DNA of 64,000 bases from positions 62,001-126,000 of the forward strand of contig NZ_CABPRU010000012.1 in NCBI RefSeq assembly GCF_902459705.1. The letters run 5' to 3'. The notes under the pieces are model-generated. The model saw nothing but the letters and a program-made list of their open reading frames with translations. It had not been told where the DNA came from and did no database searches. This stretch comes from Pandoraea terrigena (GTDB lineage Bacteria; Pseudomonadota; Gammaproteobacteria; Burkholderiales; Burkholderiaceae). The translations under genes were made by a program, and so were the position numbers. How positions within the stretch are numbered: position 1 is the stretch's first letter; every line of letters starts with the position of its first letter. Below are positions 36,230-45,190 of this stretch, in pieces.

Positions 36230-36766
36230 TTACGTCTGCGGGACGTGACGAACTTGCCCCTCGCCGTCACCGACCGAGCCGCCCGCCCCGCCCGACGCAG
36301 TCGGGGCATCGGTCGCCGCGGCCGACACCATTGCGCTCGCGGGACGCTCCGCCTTGCCGCCCGGATGGCCGGGAAGTTCGGCGGCAGCAATCCCATCCAG
36401 TATCGGACAGTCGGGACGATCATCACCGTGACAGTGCGCGGCGAGATGGGAGAGCGTGTCGCGCATGGCCACCAACTCACCGATGCGCTGGTTGAGTTCA
36501 TTGACATGAGATTGCGCCAACGCCTTCACCTGCGCGCTGGATCGGTCGCGATCCTGCCATAGCGCCAGCAACTGGCGGATCTGATCGATCCCGAAACCCA
36601 GCCGCCTTGACTGACGAATGAAGCGAAGCAGGTGGAGATCCTGCTCGCCGTATCGCCGGTAACCTGCCTCGGAGCGGGGACTCGGGGGCATCAGGCCGAT
36701 ACTTTCGTAGTACCGGATCATCTTGGCCGTCACGCCGCTGGCCTGCGCCGCTTGTCCGATGTTCAT
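36230..36766 (-). CDS. cueR: Copper-responsive MerR-family activator CueR
   Basis: A 178-aa MerR-type regulator. The winged helix is MNIGQAAQASGVTAKMIRYY with SEAGYRRYGEQDL, then a dimerisation helix, then the metal loop CHGDDRPDC: Cys112 and Cys120, the same positions as the Cu(I) ligands of E. coli CueR. It should activate the two 19-bp-spacer promoters in front of copA and copZ. The protein carries an unusual 50-residue Gly/Ala/Ser-rich tail after the metal loop (typical CueR is about 135 aa). It lies 7 bp downstream of the EEP gene on the same strand and ends at a strong terminator. Confidence 0.93.
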   Translation of the reverse strand: MNIGQAAQASGVTAKMIRYYESIGLMPPSPRSEAGYRRYGEQDLHLLRFIRQSRRLGFGIDQIRQLLALWQDRDRSSAQVKALAQSHVNELNQRIGELVAMRDTLSHLAAHCHGDDRPDCPILDGIAAAELPGHPGGKAERPASAMVSAAATDAPTASGGAGGSVGDGEGQVRHVPQT

Positions 36767-36773
36767 GGCTGCC

Positions 36774-37592
36774 TCACTGGGGGGAACGCGGGTTGAACGA
36801 CGGGGTGGAGGACCCGTTCATCGTCTTGTCTGCGTCGGACGGCACAAGTCGGGCGCTGATCGGCGAGTGATCGGAAATCCGTGACCAGGGGCGTCCGTGT
36901 AAAACCTGCGCCCCTTCGATATGAAAGCCTCGTGCGTAAATGCGGTCAAGTCGTAAAAGCGGCAAGCCGCTCGGAAAACTGCGCGCCGGACGCCCGGCGC
37001 GGTTCTGAAACACTTCGGTCAGCGCCAACCTGTCCGCCAGCAACCGATCTGCCTGATTGCTCCAGTCATTGAAGTCGCCCGCGATGATCAGCGGAGCATC
37101 CGCGGGAATGGCCTCGGCCACACGTTCCGTCAACATTTCAAACTGGCGGCGGCGACCGCGGCCGGCCAACGACAAATGCACGCACAGGCAATGCAACGGT
37201 TGCTTCAGACCCGGCACGGCAATCTCGCAGTGAAGCATGCCGCGCTTCTCGAAACTATAGGTCGTGATGTCATGGTTGTCCGACCTGACGATCGGGTAAC
37301 GGCTCAGAATCGCATTGCCGTGATGCCCCTGTTCGTAGACGACATTGCGACCATACGCGTGATCGCGCCATGTGGCTCCCGCCAGGAACTCGTGTTGCGG
37401 CTGCACCGGCCAATTCCTGTGGCGCACCGCATGCCCCTGATGCAGGCCCTGCACTTCCTGCAGGAAAACCACGTCGGGGGCAAGCCCTTCCAACCCGGCA
37501 CGTAGCTCGTGCACGCGCAGACGGTTGAATACAGAAAAGCCCTTGTGGATGTTGTAACTCGCGATATGGAGACTATTCATGTTCGGCAGCAT
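36774..37592 (-). CDS. Endonuclease/exonuclease/phosphatase (EEP) family protein
   Basis: A 272-aa metal-dependent phosphoesterase of the EEP superfamily: LHIASYNIHKGFS at the N-terminus, VFLQEVQGL with the metal-binding Glu, LIIAGDFNDWS with the catalytic Asp/Asn, LDRIYARGF, and SDHSPISARLV with the catalytic His at the end. There is no signal peptide, so it is probably cytoplasmic. Substrates in this superfamily range from DNA to phospholipid, so no function is assigned. The first ATG (37592) and an in-frame ATG at 37580 are both possible. It sits between copA and cueR on the same strand; a role in copper stress is only suggested by position. Confidence 0.85.
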   Translation of the reverse strand: MLPNMNSLHIASYNIHKGFSVFNRLRVHELRAGLEGLAPDVVFLQEVQGLHQGHAVRHRNWPVQPQHEFLAGATWRDHAYGRNVVYEQGHHGNAILSRYPIVRSDNHDITTYSFEKRGMLHCEIAVPGLKQPLHCLCVHLSLAGRGRRRQFEMLTERVAEAIPADAPLIIAGDFNDWSNQADRLLADRLALTEVFQNRAGRPARSFPSGLPLLRLDRIYARGFHIEGAQVLHGRPWSRISDHSPISARLVPSDADKTMNGSSTPSFNPRSPQ

Positions 37593-37660
37593 TCACTCCG
37601 CGCCGGAAGGCAGACGATATCAGTCAAATGATGCCGCTTTCGACGTAATTCAAGCCAAAT

Positions 37661-37690
37661 AAAAAAACCCGGGCGACGCACCCGCCAGTC
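37661..37690 (-). terminator. Possible terminator downstream of copA
   Basis: On the minus strand a short GC-rich hairpin (CGGG-N7-CCCG) is followed by GG and seven T residues. The stem is weak, the T-tract strong. Confidence 0.45.
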
Positions 37691-37756
37691 TCTGCCGTTG
37701 CGTCTCCCTAACGAAATCATTATGCGCCGTTCGCCTTGCGCCCGGGCAACCGGTCC

Positions 37757-40309
37757 TCAGGCGCTGGCGCGACGGGTCTCGCCAATCCGCGCGGCCGGGC
37801 CGGGGGTGGCCGCTTGCGTTGACGAGCGCCAGCGCCGCAGCAGCAGCGCGTTGCTCACCACACTGACGCTGCTGAGCGCCATCGCGGCACCCGCAACCAC
37901 CGGGCTCAACAGCCCGAATGCCGCCAGCGGAATCCCGACCACGTTGTAAGCGAAGGCCCAGAAGAGGTTCTGACGGATCTTCGACCATGTGCGACGCGAG
38001 ACATCGATCGCATCGGCAACCCGCAGCGGATCGCCGCGCATGAGCGTGATGCCTGCCGTCTGCATGGCCACATCGGTCCCCGAGCCCATGGCGATGCCGA
38101 CGTCGGCCGCTGCCAGCGCCGGGGCGTCGTTAATGCCGTCGCCCACCATCGCTACGATCGCGCCACTGCGCTTGAGTTGTGCGATCACCGTCGCCTTGTG
38201 CTCCGGGAGCACATTGGCATGCACTTCGTCGAGCCCCAATGCATCGGCCACCGCCTTGGCGCTCCCGGCGTTATCACCCGTCACCATCACGCAACGCACG
38301 CCCAGCGCATGCAAGCGCTCGACAGCCGACCGCGCCGTCGCTTTGAGCGTGTCGCCGAATGCCAACAGGCCGAGCAACCGCGCCGGCGCATCGACACCGG
38401 CGCCCCCCTCAGCGGTCTCGACCAGCCACGAGATGGTGCGACCCTCGCTCGCCAGACGCGACGCCTCCTGCGCCAACGCCCCTTGCGAGACGCCCAGTTC
38501 CTCAAGCAACCGCGCGTTCCCCAACTGCAGCGTGTGAATGTCGCTCGAGGCACCCACATTCTTCCCCGCCCCGCCATCTCCCGCGACCTTAATATCCTCG
38601 ACTTCCTTGATACGCGCCCGCATGCCTCGGCCCGGCAGCGCGACGATGTCGGATGCCGTCGGCACCGCCGAGGTCAGCCCGGCTTCCGCCGCGGCCATCG
38701 TAACGGCCTTCGCCAACGGATGCGAACTGCCCGACTGCACTGCAGCGGCCCACCGCAGCAAGGTATCGGCACGCGTTCCCGACACCGGCAGATAAGCCAC
38801 GAGGCGCGGCTTGCCTTCGGTCAACGTCCCCGTCTTGTCGAACGCCACGACACGAATCCGGTGCGCCAGTTCAAGCGCTTCGGCGTCCTTGATGAGAATG
38901 CCCTGGCGCGCCGCCGCGCCGGTGCCCACCATGATCGCGGCAGGCGTTGCCAGCCCCAGTGCACATGGGCACGCGATAACCAGCACCGCCACCGCATTGA
39001 GCAGCGCGGCCTCCAGGCCGATGCCGAGCCCCCAGCCGACGACCAGTGTCACGACGGCGACCAGCACCACCACCGGCACGAACACCGCAGCCACCCGATC
39101 GACGGCCCGCTGGATCGGGGCCTTGCCCGCCTGCGCGTCTTCGACCATGCGGATGATGCGGGCCAGCGCCGTATCGGCGCCGACGGCCGTCGTTTCCACC
39201 CGCAGCGTACCGGCGCCGTTGATCGAGCCGCCGACGACTCCGTCGCCGCCCGCTTTGTCGATGGGCAACGGTTCGCCGGTCAGCAGCGATTCGTCGAGCT
39301 GGCTCGCCCCCTCGCGGATGACACCGTCGACGGGCACCCGCTCACCGGCGCGCACCACCACCCAGTCGCCCACCTTCACCTGACCCAACGGCACCATCAC
39401 CTCGCTCGCCGCGCCGTGCGGATCGCGCAACACGCGCGCCGTCTCGGGACGCAAGGCGGCCAGCGCACGGATCGCTTCCACCGTGCGACGCTTTGCCCGC
39501 GCTTCCAGCCACTTGCCGAGCAATACCAGCGTGATCACCACGGCCGCCGCTTCGAAATACAGGTGCGCCATGCTCTGCGCCGGCGCGCGCCACCACTCGT
39601 AGAGACTCAGCCCATAGGCAGCCGATGTGCCCAGCGCCACCAGCAAATCCATATTGCCGGTGCCGGCGCGCACCGCTTTGTAACCCGCCCGATAGAACCG
39701 CGCGCCGAGCCAGAACTGCACCGGGGTCGCAAGCAGCCATTGCACCCACGGCGGCAGCATCAGGTGAATGCCAAACGGCTCGATCAGCATCGGCACCAAT
39801 AGCGGCAGGGACAACGCCGCCGCCACGGCCACTGGCCACCACGCCGGACCGTCATGGGACGTGGCCGCCTGCGCCGGATCGGCGACTGGCGACGCTTCGT
39901 ATCCCGCCTGCTCGACCGCCGCCGTGAGCGTCACCATGTCGACCACGCCGCGCACGCCGCGCACGGCGGCACGCTCCGTCGCTAGGTTGACGTTTGCCTC
40001 GACCACGCCGGGCACTTGGCGAAGCGCCTTCTCCACACGCCCCACGCACGATGCACACGTCATACCGCCAATCGCCAGCTCGAACGATTGCTCGGCCACC
40101 TGATATCCCGCGTCATTGACAGCCGTCTCGACCGCGCCAAGCAGCGCCCCAGGCGTGACGCCGGGCGCGGCTTCCACGGCCGCCGTCTCGGTCGCGAGAT
40201 TGACGTTGGCACTGGCCACACCCGGCGCATGCCGCAACGCCTTCTCGACGCGCGTCACACATGAGGCGCAGGTCATGCCTTCGATACCGACCGACCAGTT
40301 CCGAATCAT
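37757..40309 (-). CDS. copA: Cu(I)-exporting P1B-type ATPase CopA
   Basis: An 850-aa inner-membrane ATPase that pumps Cu(I) from the cytoplasm. Two N-terminal heavy-metal domains carry GMTCASC (Cys14/17 and Cys85/88), followed by eight TM helices with the transport motif [11 protein letters not shown], the phosphorylation motif [14 protein letters not shown] (HP locus) and [18 protein letters not shown]. The start at 40309 is preferred: GGAG lies 8 nt upstream, and the CueR-type -10 at 40345-40350 places the transcription start near 40338, downstream of the next in-frame ATG (40342). It is divergent from copZ. Confidence 0.96.
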   Translation of the reverse strand: MIRNWSVGIEGMTCASCVTRVEKALRHAPGVASANVNLATETAAVEAAPGVTPGALLGAVETAVNDAGYQVAEQSFELAIGGMTCASCVGRVEKALRQVPGVVEANVNLATERAAVRGVRGVVDMVTLTAAVEQAGYEASPVADPAQAATSHDGPAWWPVAVAAALSLPLLVPMLIEPFGIHLMLPPWVQWLLATPVQFWLGARFYRAGYKAVRAGTGNMDLLVALGTSAAYGLSLYEWWRAPAQSMAHLYFEAAAVVITLVLLGKWLEARAKRRTVEAIRALAALRPETARVLRDPHGAASEVMVPLGQVKVGDWVVVRAGERVPVDGVIREGASQLDESLLTGEPLPIDKAGGDGVVGGSINGAGTLRVETTAVGADTALARIIRMVEDAQAGKAPIQRAVDRVAAVFVPVVVLVAVVTLVVGWGLGIGLEAALLNAVAVLVIACPCALGLATPAAIMVGTGAAARQGILIKDAEALELAHRIRVVAFDKTGTLTEGKPRLVAYLPVSGTRADTLLRWAAAVQSGSSHPLAKAVTMAAAEAGLTSAVPTASDIVALPGRGMRARIKEVEDIKVAGDGGAGKNVGASSDIHTLQLGNARLLEELGVSQGALAQEASRLASEGRTISWLVETAEGGAGVDAPARLLGLLAFGDTLKATARSAVERLHALGVRCVMVTGDNAGSAKAVADALGLDEVHANVLPEHKATVIAQLKRSGAIVAMVGDGINDAPALAAADVGIAMGSGTDVAMQTAGITLMRGDPLRVADAIDVSRRTWSKIRQNLFWAFAYNVVGIPLAAFGLLSPVVAGAAMALSSVSVVSNALLLRRWRSSTQAATPGPAARIGETRRASA

Positions 40310-40344
40310 TTCAGGATCTCCAAGAGGACTGTCATCATGCATTG

Positions 40345-40375
40345 AGGATAGACCTTTCCATCGAGGGAAGGTCAA
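40345..40375 (-). promoter_or_regulatory. CueR-type promoter of copA (19-bp spacer)
   Basis: On the minus strand TTGACC (40370-40375) and TATCCT (40345-40350) are separated by exactly 19 bp. The spacer contains the dyad GACCTTTCC...GGGAAGGTC (40351-40373 overall), the known shape of a CueR box. Confidence 0.9.
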
Positions 40376-40501
40376 GCGGCCGGCGTCAATATGTCGCACG
40401 CCCCGGCATGGCAGTCTCGTCATGGACTACGATAGCGCCCCCAGCGTGGCTTGGGTTTGGGCAACGTCCAGACAATCCGACGATTACACTGAAAATAGCG
40501 C

Positions 40502-40532
40502 TTGAGCTTCCTTCCGTGGGAAGGTCTATCAT
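40502..40532 (+). promoter_or_regulatory. CueR-type promoter of copZ (19-bp spacer)
   Basis: TTGAGC (40502-40507) and TATCAT (40527-40532) are 19 bp apart, with the dyad CTTCC...GGAAGGTC in the spacer. The element closely parallels the copA promoter on the other strand. Confidence 0.88.
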
Positions 40533-40579
40533 CGATTCGTCTGATCACTGTCACCGAACCCGCTTTCAAGGAGTACAAC

Positions 40580-40780
40580 ATGCAAGTGCAAGTCGAAGGT
40601 ATGAGCTGCGGTCATTGCGTCAAGGCCGTCACGCGTGCGATCACCGAGCGCGATCCCGCCGCCAAGGTCAACGTGGATCTGGACTCGGGCCGCGTCGACG
40701 TCGAAAGCCGTCTCTCGCCCACTGAAGTCAGCGCGGCCATCGCCGACGCCGGCTACACGGTCAAAGGCACGCACGCCTGA
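40580..40780 (+). CDS. copZ: Copper chaperone CopZ (HMA domain)
   Basis: A 66-aa soluble heavy-metal-associated protein: MQVQVEGMSCGHCVKAVT with the Cu(I)-binding CGHC (Cys10, Cys13), then KVNVDLDSGRVDVESRL and AIADAGYTVK, a complete ferredoxin-like HMA fold. It delivers Cu(I) to CopA or buffers it. AAGGAG lies 6 nt upstream of the ATG at 40580, and a CueR-type promoter starts 78 bp upstream. Divergent from copA and under the same regulator. It uses Gly-His rather than the Ala-Ser of the CopA N-terminal domains between its cysteines. Confidence 0.94.
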   Translation: MQVQVEGMSCGHCVKAVTRAITERDPAAKVNVDLDSGRVDVESRLSPTEVSAAIADAGYTVKGTHA

Positions 40781-41002
40781 GCATCCCCCGGCACCCCGGA
40801 TGTCGTGCAACGCTCGCATCGGCACGACGTCCGCGCCTGCCTTCCTCCCCGATCGACGCCGACCGCCCCCTCGCCATACCCGCACGCGCTGCGCAGTCTT
40901 CCCTGCAGCGCAGCGACACCTTGTGCTACGCTCTCTCTCGCCGAATACGCAACGACGCCACGCGATCAGTGACTGCGAGGTGCCATGCGTGCGGCACACA
41001 CG

Positions 41003-41172
41003 TCTTCAGGGCGGGGTGAAAGTCCCCACCGGCGGTATATGGCGCCACGCAGTGCAAGCTGCGTGTGTCATGAGCCCGCGAGCGCCTGCCACCGTCGCTT
41101 CCGTGACACCGGCAGGGTCAGCAGATCTGGTGCGAAGCCAGAGCCGACGGTCATAGTCCGGATGAGAGAAGA
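41003..41172 (+). promoter_or_regulatory. FMN riboswitch (RFN element)
   Basis: The conserved RFN blocks occur in order: TCTTCAGGGCGGGGTGAAAG, CCCCACCGGCGGT, GAGCCCGCGAGCG, the GGTCAGCAGATCTGGTGCGA segment, CCAGAGCCGACGGT, and GTCCGGATGAGAGAAGATG. It lies 100 bp upstream of ribB. A small GGGATGCCGTCCC hairpin follows at about 41194-41206 and may belong to the expression platform. FMN binding would repress ribB. Confidence 0.97.
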
Positions 41173-41274
41173 TGCGTCGATACCCACGCGCCACGGGATG
41201 CCGTCCCATGGAGGCGTCCGTTCGCATGCCCCGAAAACGTTTTTCGCCCTATTGATTGACGCGAGGAGCGTTTC

Positions 41275-42036
41275 ATGTCCGTTATCCAAAGCACCCGGCA
41301 ACCCGTACCACAAGGCGTCGCATCGTCCTCCCACACGACCGATGCCGCCGGCACACCCCGTATGACCCACGCAACCGACGATCTGCTCGCCTACCCGGCG
41401 TTCGCCAATCTGGCGCCGGTCGACGTTCGTCTGGCCGCATCGCTCGACGCCATGCGAGAGGGCCGTCCCGTCATTCTCATGGACGACCTGCACCGCGAAA
41501 ACGAAGCCGATCTGATTGTCGCCGCCGAGAAAATCACCCCGGCCACCATGGCCATGCTGATTCGCGAATGCAGCGGTATCGTGTGCCTGTGTCTGCCTGA
41601 CGAGACCCTTCGCCGTCTCGATTTGCCGCCGATGGTCGAGCAGAATCAGAGCCGTTACGGCACGGCGTTCACCGTGACGATCGAAGCACGTCAGGGCGTC
41701 AGCACCGGCGTGAGCGCCGCCGATCGCGTCACCACGATTCGCGCCGCCATTGCCGACGACGCCCAGCCCGCCGACCTGTCCCGTCCGGGCCATGTCTTCC
41801 CACTGCGCGCGCAGCCGGGCGGCGTGCTCACGCGTCGCGGCCACACCGAGGGCTCGGTCGACCTCGCGACGCTTGCCGGATTGAAACCGGCCGCCGTGCT
41901 GTGCGAGTTGATGAATCCGGACGGCACGATGACGCGCGGCGCCGACATCGAGCGCTTCGCCGAGCAGCATGGCCTGCCGATCCTGACCATCGACGAGTTG
42001 GCGCACTATCGCCTCAGTCACGCCCAGGCAGCCTGA
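41275..42036 (+). CDS. ribB: 3,4-dihydroxy-2-butanone 4-phosphate synthase RibB
   Basis: A 253-aa stand-alone RibB that converts ribulose 5-phosphate to 3,4-dihydroxy-2-butanone 4-phosphate plus formate in riboflavin synthesis. Key motifs are [13 protein letters not shown] (acidic metal site), [25 protein letters not shown] and [20 protein letters not shown]. No GTP cyclohydrolase II domain is fused, unlike RibBA. The first 30 residues are a disordered, Ser/Thr-rich extension. GAGGAG precedes the ATG at good spacing. It is the only rib gene here, so this riboswitch copy is a second, separately controlled entry if a main rib operon exists elsewhere. Confidence 0.95.
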   Translation: MSVIQSTRQPVPQGVASSSHTTDAAGTPRMTHATDDLLAYPAFANLAPVDVRLAASLDAMREGRPVILMDDLHRENEADLIVAAEKITPATMAMLIRECSGIVCLCLPDETLRRLDLPPMVEQNQSRYGTAFTVTIEARQGVSTGVSAADRVTTIRAAIADDAQPADLSRPGHVFPLRAQPGGVLTRRGHTEGSVDLATLAGLKPAAVLCELMNPDGTMTRGADIERFAEQHGLPILTIDELAHYRLSHAQAA

Positions 42037-42171
42037 GCGAGCGGCGCGGCCGGAACACGCGGGGCGACACTGCCGCGCCCCGAATCACGGCATCGTCGAG
42101 GGCCGCATCATGGGCCCGGACGGCACGCGGTACACGCACGCCCCCTCGCCTGAGCTTCGACGTACCGTCGC

Positions 42172-43953
42172 TCAATGCGGGGAGCCGCCGCCTTGTTCTC
42201 TATCGGGCTGGTGTTCGAGCGTTTCCTTGAGGGCGATCTGGAGCTTCGCGTGCATGCGCACGAACCAGCTTCGCATGACGATCGCCAACACCACCGTGCC
42301 CGCCACGATCAGCGTGACCATCTCTGTCGACGGCAGGATGCTCGCCGACAACGCCGCCACCAGCAAGATCACCCCGACCATCGCGGCAATCGGCAGAATC
42401 TCGGCCACCACACGACGTACCTGGAACGTGTAGCGTCCGGTCAGGCTCGGTGGCACCGACAGTTCCACGAGCAAGAGCGAGAGCGACTTGAGCTTGCGGT
42501 ACACCGCGATCAGGAACGGCAGCGACAGCACGAGCGCGCCCCCCCAGACCACCGCGCTTTGCAGGCTCGGATCGCGCACCCACGGCGACATCAGTTCGGC
42601 CAGGCGCCGATAGAAGAACGCGCCGCCGAGGAAGATCGTCACGACGAGCGCCAGGTTGATCGCCACGCTCGCCACGATGCGACGCACGATCGTGACAAGC
42701 GCCGCGCTATCCCCCGTCAGATGAATGCTCTGCAACCACTGCGTGTACTGGCCCAGCACATACGACAGGCGCCCGGGCATCACGCGGCCGAGCCAACCGG
42801 TGAACGGATCGGCGCTCTTGATCAGGTACGGCGTCAGTAGCGTCGTGATGACTGACACTGCCACGGCAATCGGGTAAAGGAAGTCGCTCGTCACCTTGAG
42901 CGACAGCCCGAGCGACGCGATGATGAACGAGAACTCACCGATCTGCGACAGGCCCATGCCCACGCGCATCGAGGTCCGGCCGTCCTGACCCGAGAGGTAC
43001 GCCCCCAGCCCGCACGACGCGATCTTGCCGAGCACGACCGCAAGGGTGATGAGGAGAATCGGCCAGAGGTAAGTGGTCAGCACGAGCGGATCGAGCAGCA
43101 GCCCGATGGTGACGAAGAACACGGCGCTGAACATGTCGCGCAGCGGTGCAATCAACCGTTCGATGGTATGCAGCTCACGCGCCTCGGCCATGATCGCGCC
43201 GATCAGGAACGCGCCGAGCGCCACGCTGTACCCCATCTTGATCACCAGCAGACAGAAGCCGAAGCACAGGCCGAGCACGACGACCAGCAGCATCTCGTCG
43301 CTCTTGAATTTCGCCACGTACGCGAGAATGCGCGGTACGAGCAGAATGCCGACGACGAGCGACACGACCATGAACAGCAGCAGCTTGCCCAGCGTGAAGG
43401 TGACCTCGCCGGCATCCACCGAGCCGCTGATGGCGATGCCCGAGAGCAACGCGATCATGCCGATGGCGAGCACGTCTTCCACGATCAGCACACCGAAGAT
43501 GAGCTGGGCGAAACGCTCTTGCTTCATGCCGAGTTCATTGAGCGCCTTGACGATGATGGTGGTCGACGAGACGGCGAGCATCGCGCCGAGGAAGATCGAG
43601 TCCATCGCCTTCCAGCCGAAGAAACGGCCGATCTCGTAGCCGAGCCAAAGCATCAGGACGATCTCGGTGATCGCTGCCACGAATGCCGTCACCCCCACCC
43701 GCGCGAGCTTGCGCACGCTGAACTCCAGCCCCAGCGAGAACATCAGGAATACGACACCGAGTTCGGCCAGGATGCCGATCGTCTTCTCGTCATGTATCAA
43801 CGCGAACGGCGGTGTGTACGGGCCGATGATCACGCCCGCCACGATATAGCCGAGCACGACTGGCTGTCGAAACCGGTTGAAGATGACCGTCACGACGCCT
43901 GCCAGCAGCATGATGACGGCCAGATCCTGAATGAAGTCGATGGCGTGATGCAT
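42172..43953 (-). CDS. CPA2-family monovalent cation:proton antiporter
   Basis: A 593-aa inner-membrane protein with about 12-13 N-terminal TM segments (DLAVIMLLAGVVTVIFNRF, LAELGVVFLMFSLGLEFS, GVLIVEDVLAI) typical of the KefB/KefC/YbaL branch. The Glu-Asp pair in LIVEDVLAI is the ion-binding motif. After residue about 400 a second hydrophobic block and a short basic tail follow, but no Rossmann TrkA-N domain is seen, so nucleotide gating is not expected. Probable K+ or Na+ efflux; the ion is not readable. I start at the ATG at 43953 (GGGGAG upstream) rather than 33 codons earlier. Divergent from the DUF2848 gene. Confidence 0.87.
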   Translation of the reverse strand: MHHAIDFIQDLAVIMLLAGVVTVIFNRFRQPVVLGYIVAGVIIGPYTPPFALIHDEKTIGILAELGVVFLMFSLGLEFSVRKLARVGVTAFVAAITEIVLMLWLGYEIGRFFGWKAMDSIFLGAMLAVSSTTIIVKALNELGMKQERFAQLIFGVLIVEDVLAIGMIALLSGIAISGSVDAGEVTFTLGKLLLFMVVSLVVGILLVPRILAYVAKFKSDEMLLVVVLGLCFGFCLLVIKMGYSVALGAFLIGAIMAEARELHTIERLIAPLRDMFSAVFFVTIGLLLDPLVLTTYLWPILLITLAVVLGKIASCGLGAYLSGQDGRTSMRVGMGLSQIGEFSFIIASLGLSLKVTSDFLYPIAVAVSVITTLLTPYLIKSADPFTGWLGRVMPGRLSYVLGQYTQWLQSIHLTGDSAALVTIVRRIVASVAINLALVVTIFLGGAFFYRRLAELMSPWVRDPSLQSAVVWGGALVLSLPFLIAVYRKLKSLSLLLVELSVPPSLTGRYTFQVRRVVAEILPIAAMVGVILLVAALSASILPSTEMVTLIVAGTVVLAIVMRSWFVRMHAKLQIALKETLEHQPDREQGGGSPH

Positions 43954-44427
43954 CCGATACGTTCTCCCCGCAGCGCGTTGCGCCGATTTTGCTGTTCTTG
44001 ATCTCACGCCCGCCATGCGCCGCGTCCCTGACGGGCCGCCGCGATGAGGCAAGACGTGATGCTTGATGAAGGTGGGAAGCCGGCCGTGTGCCGCCAGCTT
44101 GATAGACGTTGCGCGCGTTCACCCGCTCGCGCGGTCGACGCTGGGGCGTTTGCCCTCGGGCCGCGCGCCTATGGATCCTCCCGAAGGATCTCCGGCCCCG
44201 TGATCGGACCGGATCGGCAAGAACCAGACGAATCTCCGGCCAGCGACGAGCGCCGGATCAATATACGCGATGGGCTGACACACGCGCAACCCAAGATTGA
44301 CGGGGCTTTTCATAAAAAATTCCCGTCATTCGCCACCCTCGTCGAAATTTTTCTGCTTGCTTTTTGTCGCTTGCGCATGTGAAATATCACATAAATATCA
44401 AACGAATTTCACAGGAGTCATCCTCGT
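43954..44427. other. 474-bp divergent intergenic region
   Basis: No gene is evident between the antiporter and the DUF2848 gene. It contains a small hairpin GATCCT-N5-AGGATC (44174-44190), then an AT-rich 120 bases leading into DUF2848 with the TGTGA dyad at 44378-44391. Confidence 0.5.
44378..44391. promoter_or_regulatory. TGTGA-N4-TCACA dyad upstream of DUF2848
   Basis: A perfect 5+5 dyad 37 bp upstream of the DUF2848 ATG, with an outer GTGAAA...TTTCAC pair around it (44379-44412 region). The GntR regulator encoded two genes on is a candidate ligand-responsive binder. The 4-bp gap is shorter than a canonical CRP site. Confidence 0.5.
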
Positions 44428-45114
44428 ATGCGTTCCCGCCTGTCCTTCACGGTGTTCGGCGACGGCACCCAGCAGTCTGTCGACGTGCCCGTCGACACGT
44501 TGATCATCGCTGGCTGGGCCGGGCGCGATCGCGACGCCGTCGAGCACCACATTGCCGAGTTGGCCGCGCTGGGCGTGCGCCGTCCGTCGAGCACGCCGTG
44601 CTTCTACCGGCTCGCGCCCGCGCTGCTGGCGCAAGACGACGCCATCGACGTTGTCGGCCAGACGAGCAGTGGCGAAGCCGAATGCGTGCTCGTGCGCCAC
44701 GGCGCCGATCTGCTCGTGAGCGTGGGCTCGGATCACACCGACCGCGAAGTCGAGGCGTATGGCGTGACTGTCTCGAAGCAGGTCTGCGCCAAGCCGGTGG
44801 CGCGCGACGCGTGGCGCTTTGCCGATGTCGCCGCACATTGGGATCAGTTGACGCTGCGCGCCTGGGTGACGCGTGACGGCGAACGGCGCCTCTATCAGGA
44901 AGGCACAGTGGCCAGCCTGCTCTCGCCGCAGGCGCTGATGGAAATGCTCGGGCCGGACGGCCTGCCAGCGGGCGCCGCCATGTTCTGTGGCACACTCGCT
45001 GCCATTGGCGGCGTGGCTGGCGGCGAGCGGTTCGAGATCGAACTGCTCGACCCGGTCCTCGGCCGCACGATCCGGCATTGCTACGCCACACAGGCGCTGG
45101 CGATTGCCGACTAA
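44428..45114 (+). CDS. DUF2848 domain-containing protein
   Basis: A 228-aa cytoplasmic protein with the DUF2848 pattern: LIIAGWAGRDRDAVEHHIAEL, RPSSTPCFYRL, VLVRHGADLLVSVGSDHTDRE, and AMFCGTLAAIGGVAGGERFEI. The fold looks related to fumarylacetoacetate hydrolases (the SDHTDRE and FCGT segments are where FAH proteins bind metal and substrate), but I cannot assign a reaction. AGGAG precedes the ATG. It begins a same-strand run of DUF2848, GntR regulator and amidase, which suggests a small catabolic pathway for an amide. Confidence 0.85.
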   Translation: MRSRLSFTVFGDGTQQSVDVPVDTLIIAGWAGRDRDAVEHHIAELAALGVRRPSSTPCFYRLAPALLAQDDAIDVVGQTSSGEAECVLVRHGADLLVSVGSDHTDREVEAYGVTVSKQVCAKPVARDAWRFADVAAHWDQLTLRAWVTRDGERRLYQEGTVASLLSPQALMEMLGPDGLPAGAAMFCGTLAAIGGVAGGERFEIELLDPVLGRTIRHCYATQALAIAD

Positions 45115-45190
45115 CGCCGACTCGCGCCGACCGGAGCCCGCGCAAGCGCTGCCCGACGTCGACGCCGGCCGACCGAACCGACCCGCCCCG

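Noticed and set aside
44378-44391. TGTGA...TCACA dyad as a CRP site
   Set aside because: The gap is 4 bp, while CRP requires 6 bp between half-sites; a GntR-type operator is a better guess.
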